Assembly (NCBI GenBank): GCA_002391565.1
Contig: DGFH01000107.1
Span: forward strand, 1 to 13,900
From: Anaerolineales bacterium UBA3905
GTDB lineage: Bacteria; Chloroflexota; Anaerolineae; Caldilineales; Caldilineaceae
Reading direction: 5' to 3'
Length of the DNA stretch: 13,900 nt
Part shown: positions 1 through 8,492 of the stretch, piece after piece
Layout: each line of letters opens with the position of its first letter
How positions within the stretch are numbered: the first letter of the stretch is position 1
Position numbers and translations under genes: made by a program
The notes under the pieces: generated by a model
The model's database searches: none
What the model was told of the DNA's origin: nothing
What the model saw: the letters and a program-made list of their open reading frames with translations, nothing else

Positions 1-47
1 ACCTCACCAGGTCGCCCCTGTTGCTACCACACTGTCGTGGTTGTCTT

Positions 48-122
<75 letters not shown>

Positions 123-144
123 ACGGCCTGACTCAGCGTAGAAA

Positions 145-173
145 AGTATACCTCATTGCCTGGAAACGGCCAA
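145..173 (-). promoter_or_regulatory. Candidate sigma70 promoter for tRNA-Gln
   Basis: On the minus strand a -35 box TTGGCC (168-173, four of six consensus bases) is followed by a 17-bp spacer and a -10 box TATACT (145-150). Transcription would begin near 138, about 16 nt before the mature tRNA. A 7-bp inverted repeat, CCTGGAA (159-165) with TTCCAGG (175-181), has the -35 box in its loop. It lacks a U-tract, so I do not call it a gltX terminator. Confidence 0.55.
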
Positions 174-196
174 ATTCCAGGGGGATTTCTTTACAT

Positions 197-1708
197 TTAG
201 GCTGTCGCCGCCATCAGAGCGCGCAGCGCTTCGCTGGCATTGGCGATGCGCGCGAGCGTCTCTTCCCGCCCCAAAACGTGCATGCTCTCGAAGAGCGGCG
301 GCGCCACCGTCTTGCCGGTGATGGCGACGCGGAAGGGCGTCAGCAGGCTGCCGACTTTGATTTGCATCGTCTCGGAGAGCGCGCGGAAAGCAGCCTCCAA
401 CGCCGGCGGTGCGAATGGTTCAATGCTCTGAATGATGCGTGCACCGGCCTCAAGCACAGCGAGACTCTCGGCGGCGGTCAGCTTTTTGCCGATAAGCTGC
501 GTCGGGTCGGGATAGGTGATCTGCGCCGACGACACGAACGCCCAGTCCACCAACGCCGTCGCCTCGGTCAGCAGCTTGATACGCTCCTGCACCAGCGGCG
601 TCAGTTCGATCAACCGGCGGTCGTGACGCAGCTCCCCGGCATCTAGCCCCAGGTCGGCTGCGACATAAGGCGCCAGCGCGTCAGTGAGTTGCTCTGTCGT
701 CATCTGACGAATGTAGACGCCGTTCATCCATTCTAGCTTGGTGAAGGGCAACGCCGTGGCTTTGGGCGAAATGTCGGCGACATCGAAACGTACAATTGCC
801 TCCTCACGCGTGAAGATCTCGCGCTCGGCGTCGAAGCTCCAGCCCATATTGGCAAGAAAATTGAACATGGCATCGGGCAGGTAGCCGCCGGTCATATAGT
901 CGCGCACATAAGGCGAGAATTCACGCCCATCGACAACGGTCTTGCGTTTGCTCATCTTGCCTTTGCCGCTGGGGTCGAGAATCACAGGTAGATGTACAAA
1001 AACAGGCGCAGGCCACTCGAAGGCCTCGAATAACAGTTGGTGCAGCGGCGCCGAGGGGATCCATTCCTCACCACGCAAGACGTGGGTGATCTCCATCAGG
1101 TGATCATCCACCACAACCGCCAGGTGATAGGTCGGCAGCCCGTCGCTCTTCAGCAGCACCGGATCGACAATGGTGGCGTTCTCTACGGTGATGTCGCCTC
1201 GAATTGCGTCGTGAACAGTGGTTGTTCCGCTCAGCGGTGCAGCGAAGCGGATGACGGCGGTGCGCCCTTCCGCCTCGAAGGCAGTGCGTTGCGCTGGCGT
1301 CAGGTGACGATGGCGCCGGTCGTAGGGCAACCCCTTCGCGCGTAGCTCTTCCAGCTCGGCTTCGGTTGTATAGCAAAAATAAGCTTTGCCATGCGCCACC
1401 AGCCATTCGGCGTACTGGCGATAGAGGGCGCGTCGTTCGCTCTGGATGTAGGGTGCGTGGGGGCCGCCGATGTCGGGACCTTCGTCCCACTCCAGCCCCA
1501 GCCAGCGCAGGCTGCGCATCAGGTCGGCCAGGCTTTCCGGGTTGTAGCGTTTCTGATCGGTGTCCTCGATGCGCAGGATAAATTGGCCGCCGGTGTGCCG
1601 GGCATACAGCCAGTCGAAGAGCGCCGTGCGCAGCCCACCGAGATGCAGGAACCCCGTTGGGCTGGGCGCAAAGCGCACCCGCGCTGGGGAAGTCGATGTT
1701 GCCATCAT
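197..1708 (-). CDS. gltX: Glutamyl-tRNA synthetase
   Basis: Class I aminoacyl-tRNA synthetase that charges tRNA-Glu with glutamate in the cytoplasm. The 503-residue protein has the usual bacterial GluRS length. The N-terminal signature FAPSPTGFLHLGG (residues 13-25) contains the HIGH-type motif. Residues 210-223 (VLRGEEWIPSAPLH) are a conserved catalytic-domain stretch, and KMSKR lies at 251-255. The all-helical anticodon-binding half follows. Two ATG codons are adjacent at the start; the sequence GAGGACA just upstream can serve either as ribosome-binding site. The gene lies 106 bp downstream of glnS on the same strand and is probably co-transcribed with it. Because a dedicated glutaminyl enzyme is encoded next door, this is likely a discriminating GluRS charging only tRNA-Glu. 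That specificity is inferred and cannot be read from the motifs. Confidence 0.97.
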   Translation of the reverse strand: MMATSTSPARVRFAPSPTGFLHLGGLRTALFDWLYARHTGGQFILRIEDTDQKRYNPESLADLMRSLRWLGLEWDEGPDIGGPHAPYIQSERRALYRQYAEWLVAHGKAYFCYTTEAELEELRAKGLPYDRRHRHLTPAQRTAFEAEGRTAVIRFAAPLSGTTTVHDAIRGDITVENATIVDPVLLKSDGLPTYHLAVVVDDHLMEITHVLRGEEWIPSAPLHQLLFEAFEWPAPVFVHLPVILDPSGKGKMSKRKTVVDGREFSPYVRDYMTGGYLPDAMFNFLANMGWSFDAEREIFTREEAIVRFDVADISPKATALPFTKLEWMNGVYIRQMTTEQLTDALAPYVAADLGLDAGELRHDRRLIELTPLVQERIKLLTEATALVDWAFVSSAQITYPDPTQLIGKKLTAAESLAVLEAGARIIQSIEPFAPPALEAAFRALSETMQIKVGSLLTPFRVAITGKTVAPPLFESMHVLGREETLARIANASEALRALMAATA

Positions 1709-1734
1709 GATTGTCCTCGCTTTCCATAAAGCAA

Positions 1735-1793
1735 ATCCGCAGATTGCGCCAATTTCGCTACGCGTTTCTGCGAAATCTGCGCAATCTGCGGAT
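1735..1793. repeat. Long palindromic repeat between glnS and gltX
   Basis: A 15-bp perfect inverted repeat (1735-1749 with 1779-1793) is followed inward by a 2-nt by 2-nt internal mismatch, then a second perfect 7-bp arm (1752-1758 with 1770-1776). The loop is 11 nt. The arms have a 9-bp periodicity: the right half reads GCGAAATCT then GCGCAATCT then GCGGATCAA. In the glnS-to-gltX transcript it would form a strong hairpin. It has no following U-tract, so mRNA processing, stabilisation or a dispersed-repeat origin are more likely than termination. I suspect a multicopy intergenic repeat, but a single window cannot show copy number. Confidence 0.85.
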
Positions 1794-1814
1794 CAAGATT
1801 GCATTTCAATTCCG

Positions 1815-4169
1815 CTATGCTTCTAGTTGTTGCTTAAGCGCCGCCTGCACCTGTTTGGGATCGGCTTTATTGCCCGCCGCTCGCATCACCTGGCCGGTGA
1901 ACATGCCGAGCAGGCTGGTCTTGCCGCTCCGATATGCCGCTACCTTTTCTGGCAACTCCGCCAACACCTGCGCCACGATGCTTTGCAGTTCTTCCTGATT
2001 CAGGTTCTGGTCAAGACCGCGCCGACGCACGATCTCGCTTGGGGCGCCGGCGCCCGCCGCCATTTCAGCATAGATGGTCTTGGCCGCCGCCGTTGTGACT
2101 GCCCCGCTGTCCACCAGCTTTGCCAGTTCGCCAAGATCGGCGGCGCTAAAGGTCAATCCGTCCAGGCCTTTATCTTTGAGCTGGCGCAGCACTTCGTTGT
2201 TGACCCAGTTAGCAACGGTGCGCGCAGTAGCGCCAGTCGCCAGCGCAGCCTCGAAGAAAGCCGCCACCTCGCGACTGCCTGTCAGCGGGTCGGCCTGTTC
2301 GGCGCTGAGTCCCAGGACGCTGGTGTAGTGGGCGTATCGCTCCGCCAGCCAGCTATCCGCCGCGCGGACACGCGCGCGCTCTTCCGATAGTGAGCCGACG
2401 GCGGCTTCGCCCGACGAGGAGGGCGTCGGCTCCGCTTTGGCTTTACGTCCCAGGTCAGGGCTGGGCTGTCTGGCGTTGTAGGCGTCGGGCAGCTCGACAA
2501 TGCGGTTGAAGACCAGCCGCGCGGGCTGCGCATCGGGGTCAACGATGAAATAGCCGTGGCGCACAAACTGGAAGCGCTCGCCGACGGCGGCTGCGGCCAA
2601 TGCTGGCTCGACCAGGGCGTTGGGCAACACTTCGATGGAATGGGGATTCAGATAGTCTTTGAAGCTTTTGCCCTCTTCGGTCATGTCGGGATTTTCGACG
2701 GCAAAGAGCTTGCTGTAGAGGCGCACCTCCACCGGCACGGCATGCGCCGCCGACACCCACTGAATGGCCGTGCTGCGTTTACGCGCCGCCGAAGCGGGTC
2801 GCCCCAGCGAATCGGGGTCATAGGTGCAGCGCAGCTCGACGATCTCGCCGCTGATCGGGTCGGTGACAACTTCGTCACAGCGGATGAAATAGGCGTGCCG
2901 CAGCCGCACCTCGCCGCCGGGTGAGAGGCGCGTCCAATCCACCGGCGGATTCAGACTGAAGTCAGTGCGTTCAATGTAAAGTTCGCGCGTCAACGGTGTT
3001 CGACGCGACCCTGCTTTGTCGATGTCGCGCGGCCAGTAGGGTGCGTCGAGCCACTCGACCTGCTCTGGTGGATAGTTGGTAAGCGTCACCTTGAGCGGGC
3101 GCAGCACCGCCATCACGCGCGGGGCGCGTGTGTTAAGGTCGTCGCGAATCGCATCTTCCAGCACCTCGAAGCGCACGCGGCTGTTGGTCTTGTCCACGCC
3201 GATGCGTTGACAGAAGAGGCGGATGCCCTCCGGTGTGTAGCCGCGCCGCCGCAGCCCGGCAATCGTCGGCATGCGTGGGTCGTCCCAGCCGCTGACATAT
3301 TTTTCTTCCACCAGTTGCAACAGCTTGCGCTTGCTCATCACGGTGTAATCCAGGTTGAGACGCGCAAATTCGTATTGATGAGGGCGCGGCTCTTCATAGA
3401 GAGCGTCGAGCGTCCAGTCGTAGATGGCGCGATTGTTCTCGAACTCCAGTGTACAGATCGAGTGTGTGATCCCTTCGATGGCGTCGGAAACAGGATGCGC
3501 GTAGTCATACATCGGATAGATGCACCAGGCGTCGCCGGTGCGGTAATGCGTTGTGTGACGAATCCGATAGAGCAATGGATCGCGCATCTTCATGTTGGGC
3601 GCGGCCAGGTCGCCTTTGGCGCGCAGTACATGGGCGCCATCGGGAAATTCACCTGCGCGCATCCGTCGGAAGAGATCGAGATTCTCTTCCACCGAGCGGT
3701 CGCGATAGGGACTGGGGCGTCCTGGCTCCGTCACCGTGCCGCGATATTGGCGAATGCCTTCTTCATCCAGGCTATCCACATACGCTTTGCCTTCCCGGAT
3801 CAACTGTTCGGCGAACTGGTATAACTGTTCGTAATAATCTGAGGCGAAAAAGAGTTTGTCGTGCCAGTCGTAGCCCAGCCAGCGCACATCGCGCATGATC
3901 GCTTCGACATATTCCATGTCTTCTGTTTCTGGGTTGGTGTCGTCGAAGCGTAAATGACAGACGCCGCCAAATTCCTCTGCGATGCCGAAATTCAGGGCAA
4001 TCGACTTGGCGTGTCCGATATGAAGGTAGCCGTTGGGTTCAGGCGGGAAGCGCGTGACTACACGCCCTTGATAGCGGCCGCTTTCGATGTCGCGCTGCAC
4101 AATCTCACGAATGAAGTCCAGATTTTCCCGTCGTTTGGGCTGCCTGTCGGCAGTTTCAATTTCAGACAT
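1815..4169 (-). CDS. glnS: Glutaminyl-tRNA synthetase with C-terminal YqeY/GatB-like domain
   Basis: Charges tRNA-Gln directly with glutamine in the cytoplasm. The 784-residue protein is much longer than a standard bacterial GlnRS (about 550). Residues 1-560 are the class I catalytic core and anticodon-binding beta barrels. PPEPNGYLHIGHAKS (42-56) contains HIGH at 50-53, LRFDDTNP lies at 73-80 and the KMSKS-type VMSKR at 277-281. A polar Pro/Ser-rich linker (about 563-600) leads to a helical tail (about 600-784). The tail ends in LLGMFTGQVMRAAGNKADP (753-771), typical of the YqeY/GatB tail. In Deinococcus radiodurans GlnRS a similar appended domain strengthens tRNA-Gln binding; the same role here is an inference. 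The ATG start is preceded by GGTGAT with a 9-nt spacer. The gene precedes gltX and a tRNA-Gln gene on the same strand. Confidence 0.97.
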   Translation of the reverse strand: MSEIETADRQPKRRENLDFIREIVQRDIESGRYQGRVVTRFPPEPNGYLHIGHAKSIALNFGIAEEFGGVCHLRFDDTNPETEDMEYVEAIMRDVRWLGYDWHDKLFFASDYYEQLYQFAEQLIREGKAYVDSLDEEGIRQYRGTVTEPGRPSPYRDRSVEENLDLFRRMRAGEFPDGAHVLRAKGDLAAPNMKMRDPLLYRIRHTTHYRTGDAWCIYPMYDYAHPVSDAIEGITHSICTLEFENNRAIYDWTLDALYEEPRPHQYEFARLNLDYTVMSKRKLLQLVEEKYVSGWDDPRMPTIAGLRRRGYTPEGIRLFCQRIGVDKTNSRVRFEVLEDAIRDDLNTRAPRVMAVLRPLKVTLTNYPPEQVEWLDAPYWPRDIDKAGSRRTPLTRELYIERTDFSLNPPVDWTRLSPGGEVRLRHAYFIRCDEVVTDPISGEIVELRCTYDPDSLGRPASAARKRSTAIQWVSAAHAVPVEVRLYSKLFAVENPDMTEEGKSFKDYLNPHSIEVLPNALVEPALAAAAVGERFQFVRHGYFIVDPDAQPARLVFNRIVELPDAYNARQPSPDLGRKAKAEPTPSSSGEAAVGSLSEERARVRAADSWLAERYAHYTSVLGLSAEQADPLTGSREVAAFFEAALATGATARTVANWVNNEVLRQLKDKGLDGLTFSAADLGELAKLVDSGAVTTAAAKTIYAEMAAGAGAPSEIVRRRGLDQNLNQEELQSIVAQVLAELPEKVAAYRSGKTSLLGMFTGQVMRAAGNKADPKQVQAALKQQLEA

Positions 4170-4211
4170 ACCAGTCTCATCACCAGGAATTGATTTGGAT
4201 GAATATCAATC

Positions 4212-4259
4212 ATACGCACCCGTCGACAGCCATCATGCTGTTGTCCGCGAGGTGCGTAT
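4212..4259 (-). promoter_or_regulatory. Hairpin at the 5' end of the glnS leader
   Basis: A 9-bp perfect inverted repeat ATACGCACC (4212-4220) with GGTGCGTAT (4251-4259) encloses a smaller 5-bp stem ACAGC (4226-4230) with GCTGT (4237-4241). The predicted transcription start of the glnS promoter is near 4258-4260, so this structure would form the very 5' end of a roughly 90-nt leader. It could protect the 5' end or be a regulatory element. It does not match a riboswitch or T-box that I recognise. Confidence 0.5.
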
Positions 4260-4265
4260 CTTGTA

Positions 4266-4294
4266 TGAATAGCACGCCGCTGGATAAGTGTCAA
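4266..4294 (-). promoter_or_regulatory. Candidate sigma70 promoter for glnS-gltX
   Basis: On the minus strand a perfect -35 box TTGACA (4289-4294) is followed by a 17-bp spacer and TATTCA (4266-4271) as the -10 box, which has three of six consensus bases. It lies between the ABC operon stop codon and glnS, about 100 bp before the glnS start. This supports glnS having its own transcription start. I saw no terminator with a U-tract for the ABC operon in the gap 4170-4330, so read-through is possible. Confidence 0.6.
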
Positions 4295-4330
4295 AAATAC
4301 AGCTTTGTGGGGTCTGTTTCAACTGGAAGG

Positions 4331-5110
4331 TTAACCGGTTTCACCGATCAGGCTGCGCACCTGCGTGGCAATGGCGCCGAAGTCAGGCGTGCTGATGAGC
4401 GTCAGATCGCGCGGGCGGGGTAGCGGCACCGGCGTCTGTGCAATCAAGCGTCCTGGGCGTTCACTGAGGACAAAGACGCGATCTGATAGCAGCACCGCCT
4501 CGGTGATGCTGTGCGTCACCATCAAGATGGTGACGCCTTCCGCTGCCTGCAGTCGCAGCAATTCCAGGTTGAGACGCTCGCGCGTCAGCGCGTCGAGCTG
4601 GCCGAAAGGCTCATCCATCAGCAACAGGCGCGGCTGTTGCAACAGCGTGCGCGCCAACACGACGCGCTGATTCATACCGCCAGAGAGCTGACGTGGGTAA
4701 GCGTGCTCGAAATCCTTCAGCCCCATGGTGGCGAGCATCGCTTCGGCGCGTTCCCGCTGCACTGGCGACACTTTGCCTTGCTGAATCTCAATGGGAAGCA
4801 GAACATTTTGCAAGATCGTGCGCCAGGGCATCAGGTTCGTCTTTTGGAAGACGAACCCAATGGCCGTATTAGGGGCGTTATGTGGCCGACCTTCGAACCA
4901 CATGGCGCCGGCGTCAGGAGGAATCAGGCCACCCATGATGCGCAGCAGCGTGCTTTTGCCGCTGCCGCTTGGCCCGACCAGACACACGATTTCACCTGCA
5001 TACAGCTCGAAGCTGATCGGACGCAGCGCCTGAATCGGGCGATAACCATCGGTGAAGCCCTTTGCCACGCCTTCCACGACGAAGACGGGCGTCTGCGATG
5101 GGGTGGTCAT
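4331..5110 (-). CDS. ABC transporter ATP-binding protein, flavin uptake operon
   Basis: Cytoplasmic ATPase that powers the importer formed with the two genes before it. The 259-residue protein has every expected ABC motif: Walker A GPSGSGKST (46-54), Q-loop glutamine at 89, signature LSGGM (142-146), Walker B LLLMDEP (162-168) followed by a D-loop, and the switch histidine at 200. It resembles the SsuB/TauB/ThiZ group. It is the last gene of the operon. Its ATG lies 3 nt after the stop codon of the binding-protein gene, with GGTGAG overlapping that stop region, which suggests translational coupling. The likely substrate, riboflavin or a related flavin, is inferred from the FMN riboswitch upstream of the operon. 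By sequence alone a sulfonate, nitrate or pyrimidine substrate would be equally possible. Confidence 0.93.
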   Translation of the reverse strand: MTTPSQTPVFVVEGVAKGFTDGYRPIQALRPISFELYAGEIVCLVGPSGSGKSTLLRIMGGLIPPDAGAMWFEGRPHNAPNTAIGFVFQKTNLMPWRTILQNVLLPIEIQQGKVSPVQRERAEAMLATMGLKDFEHAYPRQLSGGMNQRVVLARTLLQQPRLLLMDEPFGQLDALTRERLNLELLRLQAAEGVTILMVTHSITEAVLLSDRVFVLSERPGRLIAQTPVPLPRPRDLTLISTPDFGAIATQVRSLIGETG

Positions 5111-5113
5111 GAT

Positions 5114-6133
5114 CTACTCACCGGTGACAAACTGGTTGGTGAAGAGCGTCTCGGCGTCGACCACTGTGTCAACCAGACCGATGCGCTGCATAAACTCGGC
5201 GGCGGCCTGCCAGTCGGCCAGGTTGGTGGCGCCGAGCGTCTGTTCTGGACGCGGCGTCCAGTAGGCCAGCGAGGCATCGAAGACGGCGCGGCTGACGGCT
5301 GCGTTCTCACCGCCTGCTTCGGGCACGCTCTGCAGGGCGATGGCGAAGGCTTCGTCCGGGTTTGCCAGGGTGTAGGCAATCGCCTGTCGGGTGGCGCTCA
5401 CCATGGCCTGCACCAGTTCCGGGCGCTCTGCAATCGTCTTTTCGTTGGTGACCATGCCGTTGGCGGGAATGACCAGATAGTCATCGAGTGCAATCTGTGT
5501 GGTGGGGATGCCGGCCAGTTCGAGCACGACCGGCCCGTTGACTGCGTAATCGACGGCGGCATCCACCTTGTCTTCAGAGACTGCGGCTGCCTGCGTAAAG
5601 CCGATGCTTTCTAGCTTGATCTCCTGTTCGCTCAGCCCGGCGGCTTCGAGGATGCCGCGCAGGGCGACATAGCTGGCGCCAAAGGCGCCGGGAATGCCAA
5701 CTCTTTTGCCGGCCAGGTCGGCAGGTGTGGTGATGCCGCGCTCCGCTTTGGCAAAGATGACGACAGGGTAACGGCTGTACCAGTTCAGCACGTAACGCAC
5801 AGGCAGCCCCTGGGCGCGCCCCAACACGACCTGATCGCCGCTGCCCACCATGAACTGGTATTCATCGACGCCTACCAGTTTCAGATAGTCGTTCTCAAAG
5901 CCGTAGCTCAGCTCTAGATCGATGCCGGCGTCGCGAAAAAAACCTTTCTCGATACCGACGTAGTAGGGGGCAAACTGGACATTGGGGATGAAGCCCAGCC
6001 CCAGTTTGACCTTTTCAACGGCGGGGGCGACCGCTTCGTTGTTTGTCGCTGGCATTGCTGGCAGTGAAGTGCACGCCGCCAGCCCCAGGACGAACAAAAT
6101 CAGGAAGGGGAGCCGAACCGTTTTGACTTTCAT
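5114..6133 (-). CDS. ribY: Substrate-binding lipoprotein of riboflavin-type ABC importer (RibY-like)
   Basis: Periplasmic or surface solute receptor of the NMT1/THI5-like (SsuA/ThiY) family. The chosen ATG at 6131-6133 gives 339 residues and is preceded by AGAGGT with a 7-nt spacer; an in-frame extension upstream to 6205 lacks a better start. The N-terminus is a lipoprotein signal with lipobox LAAC, cysteine at 21. The mature part has FIPNVQFAPYYVGIEKGFF (48-66), NWYSRYP (117-123) and IPGAFGASY (147-155), all family hallmarks around the ligand cleft. Chloroflexi RibY proteins are ThiY homologues that bind riboflavin, and RibXY genes sit behind FMN riboswitches as here. The substrate call therefore rests on context plus family. 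A thiamine-precursor role is less likely because I saw no TPP riboswitch. Confidence 0.85.
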   Translation of the reverse strand: MKVKTVRLPFLILFVLGLAACTSLPAMPATNNEAVAPAVEKVKLGLGFIPNVQFAPYYVGIEKGFFRDAGIDLELSYGFENDYLKLVGVDEYQFMVGSGDQVVLGRAQGLPVRYVLNWYSRYPVVIFAKAERGITTPADLAGKRVGIPGAFGASYVALRGILEAAGLSEQEIKLESIGFTQAAAVSEDKVDAAVDYAVNGPVVLELAGIPTTQIALDDYLVIPANGMVTNEKTIAERPELVQAMVSATRQAIAYTLANPDEAFAIALQSVPEAGGENAAVSRAVFDASLAYWTPRPEQTLGATNLADWQAAAEFMQRIGLVDTVVDAETLFTNQFVTGE

Positions 6134-6201
6134 GTTGAGACCTCTACGTTCTATGCTGAAACATAAATTGACATAAATCGGTATGGCGTACTCGCCTCTC
6201 C

Positions 6202-7029
6202 TCACACCCTCTGCCAGTGCAATAAGCGCGCTTCTAATGTCGCAACTACAAAGTGCAGCGCCTGGGCAATCACCACGAGCAGCAGAATGGCGACGAACAT
6301 CATCGGCGTGTCGAGCAGGCCGCGGCCGAGGTTGACCAGATAGCCAAGCCCCGCATTGGCGCCCATCAATTCACCGACGACAGCGCCGACGACAGACAAT
6401 GTGGCGCTTAATTTCAATCCGCCGAAGATTATCGGCAACGCAGCGGGTAGTTCAAGCTTCCAGAAGAGCTGCCAGCGCGAGGCGCGCAGGCTACGCATCA
6501 GGTCGTGCAGGTCGGGATCAACGCTGCGGATGCCGACGATGGTGGCGACCAGGGTCGGGAAGAAGGTGATCAATGCTGTGACGGCCACTTTGCTGGCGAG
6601 GCCGCTGCCCATCCAGATGACGATGAGCGGCGCAATGGCAACGATGGGGATGCTCTGGCTGGCGACGATGTAGGGGGAGGCAATGCGTTCCAGTGTGTGG
6701 TGCCTGCCGAGCAGATAGCCGAGCGCAAAGGCAGTGCTCAGGCCAATAAATAACCCCAGCAAGATTTCGAGCAGGGTGACGCCAATGTGTAATAGCAATG
6801 AGCCATCGGCGGCCATGAGCAGAAATTTCTGCCAGACGAGCGCTGGTGATGGCAAGATGAAGGGTGGATACCCTTGCCACGTCACGAGCAGCGCCCAGAG
6901 TGCGATCACGCTGACCAGGACGAGTGGTGTGGCAAGTTGCATCCGGTATTGCGCCAACCCTGCACGCCATGTTCCAGCCTGTTTGCGCTCAGCGCGAAGA
7001 GTAAAGTTGGCTTTTTGTGCGTCAAACAT
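6202..7029 (-). CDS. ribX: ABC transporter permease of riboflavin-type importer (RibX-like)
   Basis: Integral inner-membrane permease of the BPD_transp_1 family (SsuC/ThiX group), 275 residues. About six membrane segments are visible, with approximate cores at 35-51, 79-108, 120-141, 147-166, 206-225 and 243-265. The cytoplasmic EAA-type coupling loop that contacts the ATPase lies at about 174-205 (LRASRWQLFWKLELPAALP and following). The start ATG is preceded by GGGGGT with an 8-nt spacer. It is the first gene of the operon, immediately downstream of the FMN riboswitch leader, so its expression should fall when FMN is plentiful. The gene for the binding protein follows 68 bp downstream. The symbol reflects the Chloroflexi RibX precedent and the riboswitch rather than residues specific to flavin transport. 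Confidence 0.86.
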   Translation of the reverse strand: MFDAQKANFTLRAERKQAGTWRAGLAQYRMQLATPLVLVSVIALWALLVTWQGYPPFILPSPALVWQKFLLMAADGSLLLHIGVTLLEILLGLFIGLSTAFALGYLLGRHHTLERIASPYIVASQSIPIVAIAPLIVIWMGSGLASKVAVTALITFFPTLVATIVGIRSVDPDLHDLMRSLRASRWQLFWKLELPAALPIIFGGLKLSATLSVVGAVVGELMGANAGLGYLVNLGRGLLDTPMMFVAILLLVVIAQALHFVVATLEARLLHWQRV

Positions 7030-7172
7030 GGTTCATTACCCCCAAAGGTTGCACATGCCGATCAGTGAATGTCGGCAAGCAACACCGCCTTCATCAAATT
7101 GCCCAGGGCATGATTCTTTTGGGATGGAAGCGCAATCACCGCATGCGCGATCAAGAGCACCCGCCATGCACC
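7030..7172. other. Leader segment between terminator and ribX
   Basis: This is the remainder of the 464-bp gene-free stretch 7030-7493, which otherwise holds the promoter, riboswitch and terminator. I see only the ribX ribosome-binding site (GGGGGT, ending 8 nt before the ATG) and no convincing small gene or further structure. Confidence 0.5.
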
Positions 7173-7224
7173 TGCTGAAAAAAGTCCCAGAGTCAAACAG
7201 ATGACTCCGGGACTTTTTTGCAGC
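7173..7224 (-). terminator. Intrinsic terminator, expression platform of the FMN riboswitch
   Basis: On the minus strand a stem of GTCCCGGAGTCA against TGACTCTGGGAC with one mismatch and a 6-nt loop is followed by six T residues (7178-7183). The A-run on the other side pairs with the T-run, extending the helix to about 18 bp (7178-7195 with 7202-7219), with further TGCTG/CAGCA pairing outside. It starts about 40 nt beyond the aptamer and about 145 nt before ribX. This fits premature termination when FMN is bound. The AGTCC within the aptamer's 3' core could pair with GGACT of the terminator, but that alternative is weak and untested. The T-run on the plus strand makes the element potentially bidirectional. 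Confidence 0.9.
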
Positions 7225-7261
7225 AAAATGCAGCACGGCCATTGACCTTGCTGACTGCTGA

Positions 7262-7446
7262 CGCCTTCTTCCATCCGGACTATACCGTCGGCGGCGGAAT
7301 TCTAAGTTGGTGCACTTAGTCACCGCACTCATGCTTGACGACGTTGTGTGTCGCGTTGCTCGCGGGCTTACCGACGCCATGTCTGACTGCGTCGGCTTAC
7401 CGCCGATCGGGAATTGAGGTTGTCCTCTCACCCTGCCCCGAAGGTG
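7262..7446 (-). promoter_or_regulatory. FMN riboswitch aptamer (RFN element)
   Basis: The minus strand carries the two highly conserved halves of the RFN element. The 5' core CTTCGGGGCAGGGTG is at 7443-7429, followed by ATCGGCGGT and AGCCCGCGAGC. The 3' core GCCGACGGTATAGTCC and GGATGGAAGAAGG are within 7292-7264. Stem P1 is CCTTC (7444-7440) with GAAGG (7268-7264). Variable stems are also visible: CCGACGC (7395-7389) with GCGTCGG (7377-7371), and CTAAGT with ACTTAG (7319-7302). An extra 4-bp hairpin GAGG-ACAA-CCTC (7427-7416) interrupts the usual GGGTGAAATTCCC segment. The element senses FMN, and with the downstream terminator it should switch off the transporter operon when flavin is abundant. 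Confidence 0.96.
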
Positions 7447-7466
7447 CGCGTATATTTGATTGGCTA

Positions 7467-7493
7467 TCACTATAGTGACATTGGCGCGACGCG

Positions 7494-7497
<4 letters not shown>
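7467..7497 (-). promoter_or_regulatory. Promoter of the FMN-riboswitch/ABC operon
   Basis: On the minus strand -35 TTGACG (7492-7497) is followed by a 17-bp spacer and -10 TATAGT (7469-7474), a near-consensus sigma70 promoter. Transcription would start near 7462, about 16 nt before the aptamer. The -35 box overlaps the stop codon of the upstream hydrolase gene (7494-7496). A perfect 12-bp palindrome TCACTATAGTGA (7467-7478) covers the -10 box and could be an operator, or may be chance. Confidence 0.78.

Positions 7498-8492
<995 letters not shown>

Noticed and set aside
159..181. Terminator of gltX formed by CCTGGAA/TTCCAGG
   Set aside because: The stem is only 7 bp with no U-tract and overlaps the candidate tRNA promoter.
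1735..1793. CRISPR-like or simple tandem array because of the 9-bp periodicity
   Set aside because: Units are too short, there are no spacers, and the element has dyad symmetry with a single loop.
4511..5614. Long open frame of 367 codons on the plus strand, opposite the ABC ATPase and binding-protein genes
   Set aside because: Its product is rich in His, Gln and Arg without recognisable domains, as expected from antisense reading of GC-rich genes. The minus-strand genes have full family motifs.
4331..7029. Assignment of the transporter as thiamine-precursor ThiXYZ or sulfonate SsuABC
   Set aside because: No TPP riboswitch or sulfur-metabolism gene is present, while a clear FMN riboswitch precedes the operon.
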